From Actinoplanes rectilineatus (GTDB lineage Bacteria > Actinomycetota > Actinomycetes > Mycobacteriales > Micromonosporaceae): a stretch of DNA of 5,422 bases. Shown one piece after another: positions 5,380 through 5,422 of the stretch (the first letter of the stretch is position 1; every line of letters begins with the position of its first letter). The DNA is taken from assembly GCF_000962825.1 (NCBI RefSeq), contig NZ_JZKF01000172.1, forward strand, positions 1-5,422, written 5' to 3'. Position numbers and translations under genes: made by a program. The notes under the pieces are model-generated. The model was not told the origin of the DNA. It saw nothing but the letters and a program-made list of their open reading frames with translations, and did no database searches.

Positions 5380-5422
5380 CGGTTCTCCACCCCGCACCCC
5401 TCGCGACGCGGCGGCCCGCCCC

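Noticed and set aside
4105..5397. Minus-strand open frame of 430 codons
   Set aside because: It is antisense to the nucleotidyltransferase and lipoprotein genes, with a Gly/Arg-rich translation and no motif.
5380..5422. Possible terminator after the lipoprotein gene
   Set aside because: The 43 bases to the edge contain only short CCGC/GCGG pairings. The window ends before a convincing stem could be judged.

Overview
The window is very GC-rich DNA with G/C-ending codons, GTG as well as ATG starts and Shine-Dalgarno sites. Together with WXG100 proteins, a transmembrane Ser/Thr kinase and actinobacterial-type membrane proteins, this points to a high-GC actinomycete. The Micromonosporaceae (Actinoplanes-like) are my best guess, from general resemblance only. 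No rRNA, tRNA, CRISPR array or insertion sequence was seen.

Layout. Positions 1-1660 hold a two-gene minus-strand unit. A WXG100-like helical protein (1660 to 1211) is followed one base later by the first 403 codons of an RHS/YD-repeat protein that runs off the left edge. The RHS protein has an ESX-type helical N-terminus, then a DUF6531-like RHS entry segment, then YD repeats. This is the usual plan of a type VII-secreted polymorphic toxin, whose toxic C-terminus would lie outside the window. A short divergent control region (about 1661-1743) separates it from a plus-strand unit: a classical WXG100 protein (1744-2028), a receptor-like Ser/Thr kinase with one membrane helix and an extracellular domain (2064-3665), and a five-helix membrane protein resembling DUF6529 (3666-4163) whose GTG start directly abuts the kinase stop. 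Two further plus-strand genes follow: a minimal nucleotidyltransferase (4216-4872) and a small secreted lipoprotein (4936-5379), the latter preceded by a good match to an ECF-sigma promoter.

How the genes may work together. The two WXG100-type proteins and the RHS protein are probably type VII (ESX) export substrates or partners. The divergently encoded kinase could sense the cell envelope and regulate export or the neighbouring membrane protein; this is inferred from gene order alone. The nucleotidyltransferase and lipoprotein look like separate transcription units with no evident link to the toxin locus. No wholly new system is provable here. The most unusual features are the kinase's atypical active-site and activation-loop sequence, the repeat and in-frame mini-ORF before it, and the near-leaderless ECF promoter of the lipoprotein gene.
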